From: Thuidium tamariscinum
Lineage: Eukaryota > Streptophyta > Bryopsida > Hypnales > Thuidiaceae
DNA: 64,000 nucleotides
Direction: 5' to 3'
Assembly (NCBI GenBank): GCA_947034885.2
Contig: OX344751.2
Span: forward strand, 7,936,001 to 8,000,000
Shown: piece after piece, positions 63,691 to 64,000 of the stretch
How the letters are laid out: each line of letters starts with the position of its first letter
Numbering within the stretch: position 1 is the stretch's first letter
Notes under the pieces: generated by a model
Database searches by the model: none
The model's input: the letters and a program-made list of their open reading frames with translations, nothing else
What the model was told of the DNA's origin: nothing
Program-made: the position numbers and the translations under genes

Positions 63691-63750
63691 CTGACGCGTC
63701 ATGACATCCCGACGGGAAAAGCCCACGTCACGTCAGGATAGACAACCCTG

Positions 63751-63758
63751 GTCATGAC
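63751..63758. repeat. Right 8-bp target duplication of the giant hAT
   Basis: GTCATGAC, identical to 47062-47069. Confidence 0.93.
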
Positions 63759-63944
63759 ATTCAAAAAGGTGGGCGGAAACTCCTTCTCGAACATGCAAGT
63801 TGCCATTACAACGTCATTCATCATGTCTTCCTCATCGCTCATACATATCTGTTTTGCACAAATCCGTTGGAATATGCGACTCATCTTGATGATTGCTGAA
63901 CGAACTTCCTCATCTAGTACATTACGAATAGCTACAGGAAGTAC
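63751..63944 (-). pseudogene. CACTA transposase-associated protein, N-terminal part of DUF4218
   Basis: After an acceptor-like GTGGCAG, the frame reads 'VLPVAIRNVLDEEVRSAI' and 'SRIFQRICAKQI', the start of DUF4218, and runs to 'FLNVMT', where the hAT begins. The rest of the domain is at 47061-46702. Upstream exons lie outside the window. Confidence 0.82.
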
Positions 63945-64000
63945 CTGCCACATTTTCAAATGCCTTCACAATGATTTCCTAGTAATTCGGGAGAAACATG

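Larger units (their letters stand above)
47070..63750. mobile_element. Giant 16,681-bp hAT transposon carrying three genes
   Basis: TIR CAGGGTTG (47070-47077) and its exact inverse CAACCCTG (63743-63750) are flanked by the 8-bp duplication GTCATGAC. Both features are typical of hAT elements. Deleting the element and one duplication fuses the flanking CACTA frame exactly ('PTFLNVM' with 'THLPVHL'), so it is a single, clean insertion. It encodes a full hAT transposase near the right end (-), a RING-H2 coiled-coil protein on the left (-) and a kinase-like protein between (+). Both subterminal regions are GC-rich GACGG repeat arrays. Ac-type hAT elements are usually about 2.5-5 kb, so this is exceptionally large. 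It has itself received MITE-type insertions. Confidence 0.93.
44713..64000 (-). mobile_element. CACTA (En/Spm-like) transposon, left end; right end outside window
   Basis: The end CACTATAAGAAACC begins directly inside the LINE endonuclease ORF, after TAG (44710-44712, the probable 3-bp target site). Plant CACTA elements usually start CACTA(C/T)AAGAAA. Coding sequence on the minus strand encodes DUF4218 and DUF4216, the region after the transposase in plant CACTA proteins. The DUF4218 exon is split by the giant hAT insertion at 47070-63750. The window ends before the transposase proper and the right TIR. Confidence 0.88.

Overview
This is a nuclear genomic window from a plant, most likely a non-seed land plant such as a bryophyte or lycophyte. 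The host genes have plant-type introns, with AT-rich introns and intergenic DNA, and the mobile DNA is of plant type (Ty1/copia, L1-type LINE, CACTA with DUF4216/DUF4218, hAT, MULE-like MITEs). An organic-hydroperoxide-resistance gene and a small Dpy-30-motif gene (a motif common in flagellar proteins) fit a lineage with swimming sperm. The species cannot be named from the sequence.

Left half (1-25 kb). Nested TIR elements and a foldback MITE come first. A chloroplast-type TPR membrane-protein gene follows (+, about 3.18-5.79 kb, three G-boxes upstream), convergent with an Ohr gene (-, 6.22-7.04 kb). After an intergenic stretch with two MITEs lies a large 20-exon gene for nucleoporin NUP214 (-, 13.64-24.25 kb). 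All its splice phases agree, giving about 1958 aa.

Middle (25-45 kb). A 5'-truncated LINE with a 13-bp target duplication is followed by a CACTA MITE. Next is a decayed 6.7 kb Ty1/copia element with both LTRs, whose gag carries two DNA-element insertions. Then come a small Dpy-30-motif gene and a decayed LINE.

Right part (44.7 kb to the end) is a set of nested transposons and the most notable region. A CACTA element starts inside the LINE endonuclease ORF and runs off the right edge. Its DUF4218 coding sequence is split by a 16,681-bp insertion (47070-63750) with TIR CAGGGTTG/CAACCCTG and the 8-bp target duplication GTCATGAC. Removing the insertion and one duplication restores the DUF4218 frame exactly. 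The insertion is a giant hAT element. It encodes a full hAT transposase with D, D and E residues and an unusually long C-terminal tail, plus two further genes: a 787-aa coiled-coil protein with a RING-H2 finger, and a protein-kinase-like protein with an unknown N-terminal domain. All three genes have a GC-rich GACGG-type repeat array upstream, a TATA box about 200 bp before the ATG, and a splice acceptor just before the ATG. The same arrays form both subterminal regions. I read this as a multigene hAT transposon whose cargo may be co-regulated with, or acted on by, the transposase. Smaller elements have since inserted into it.
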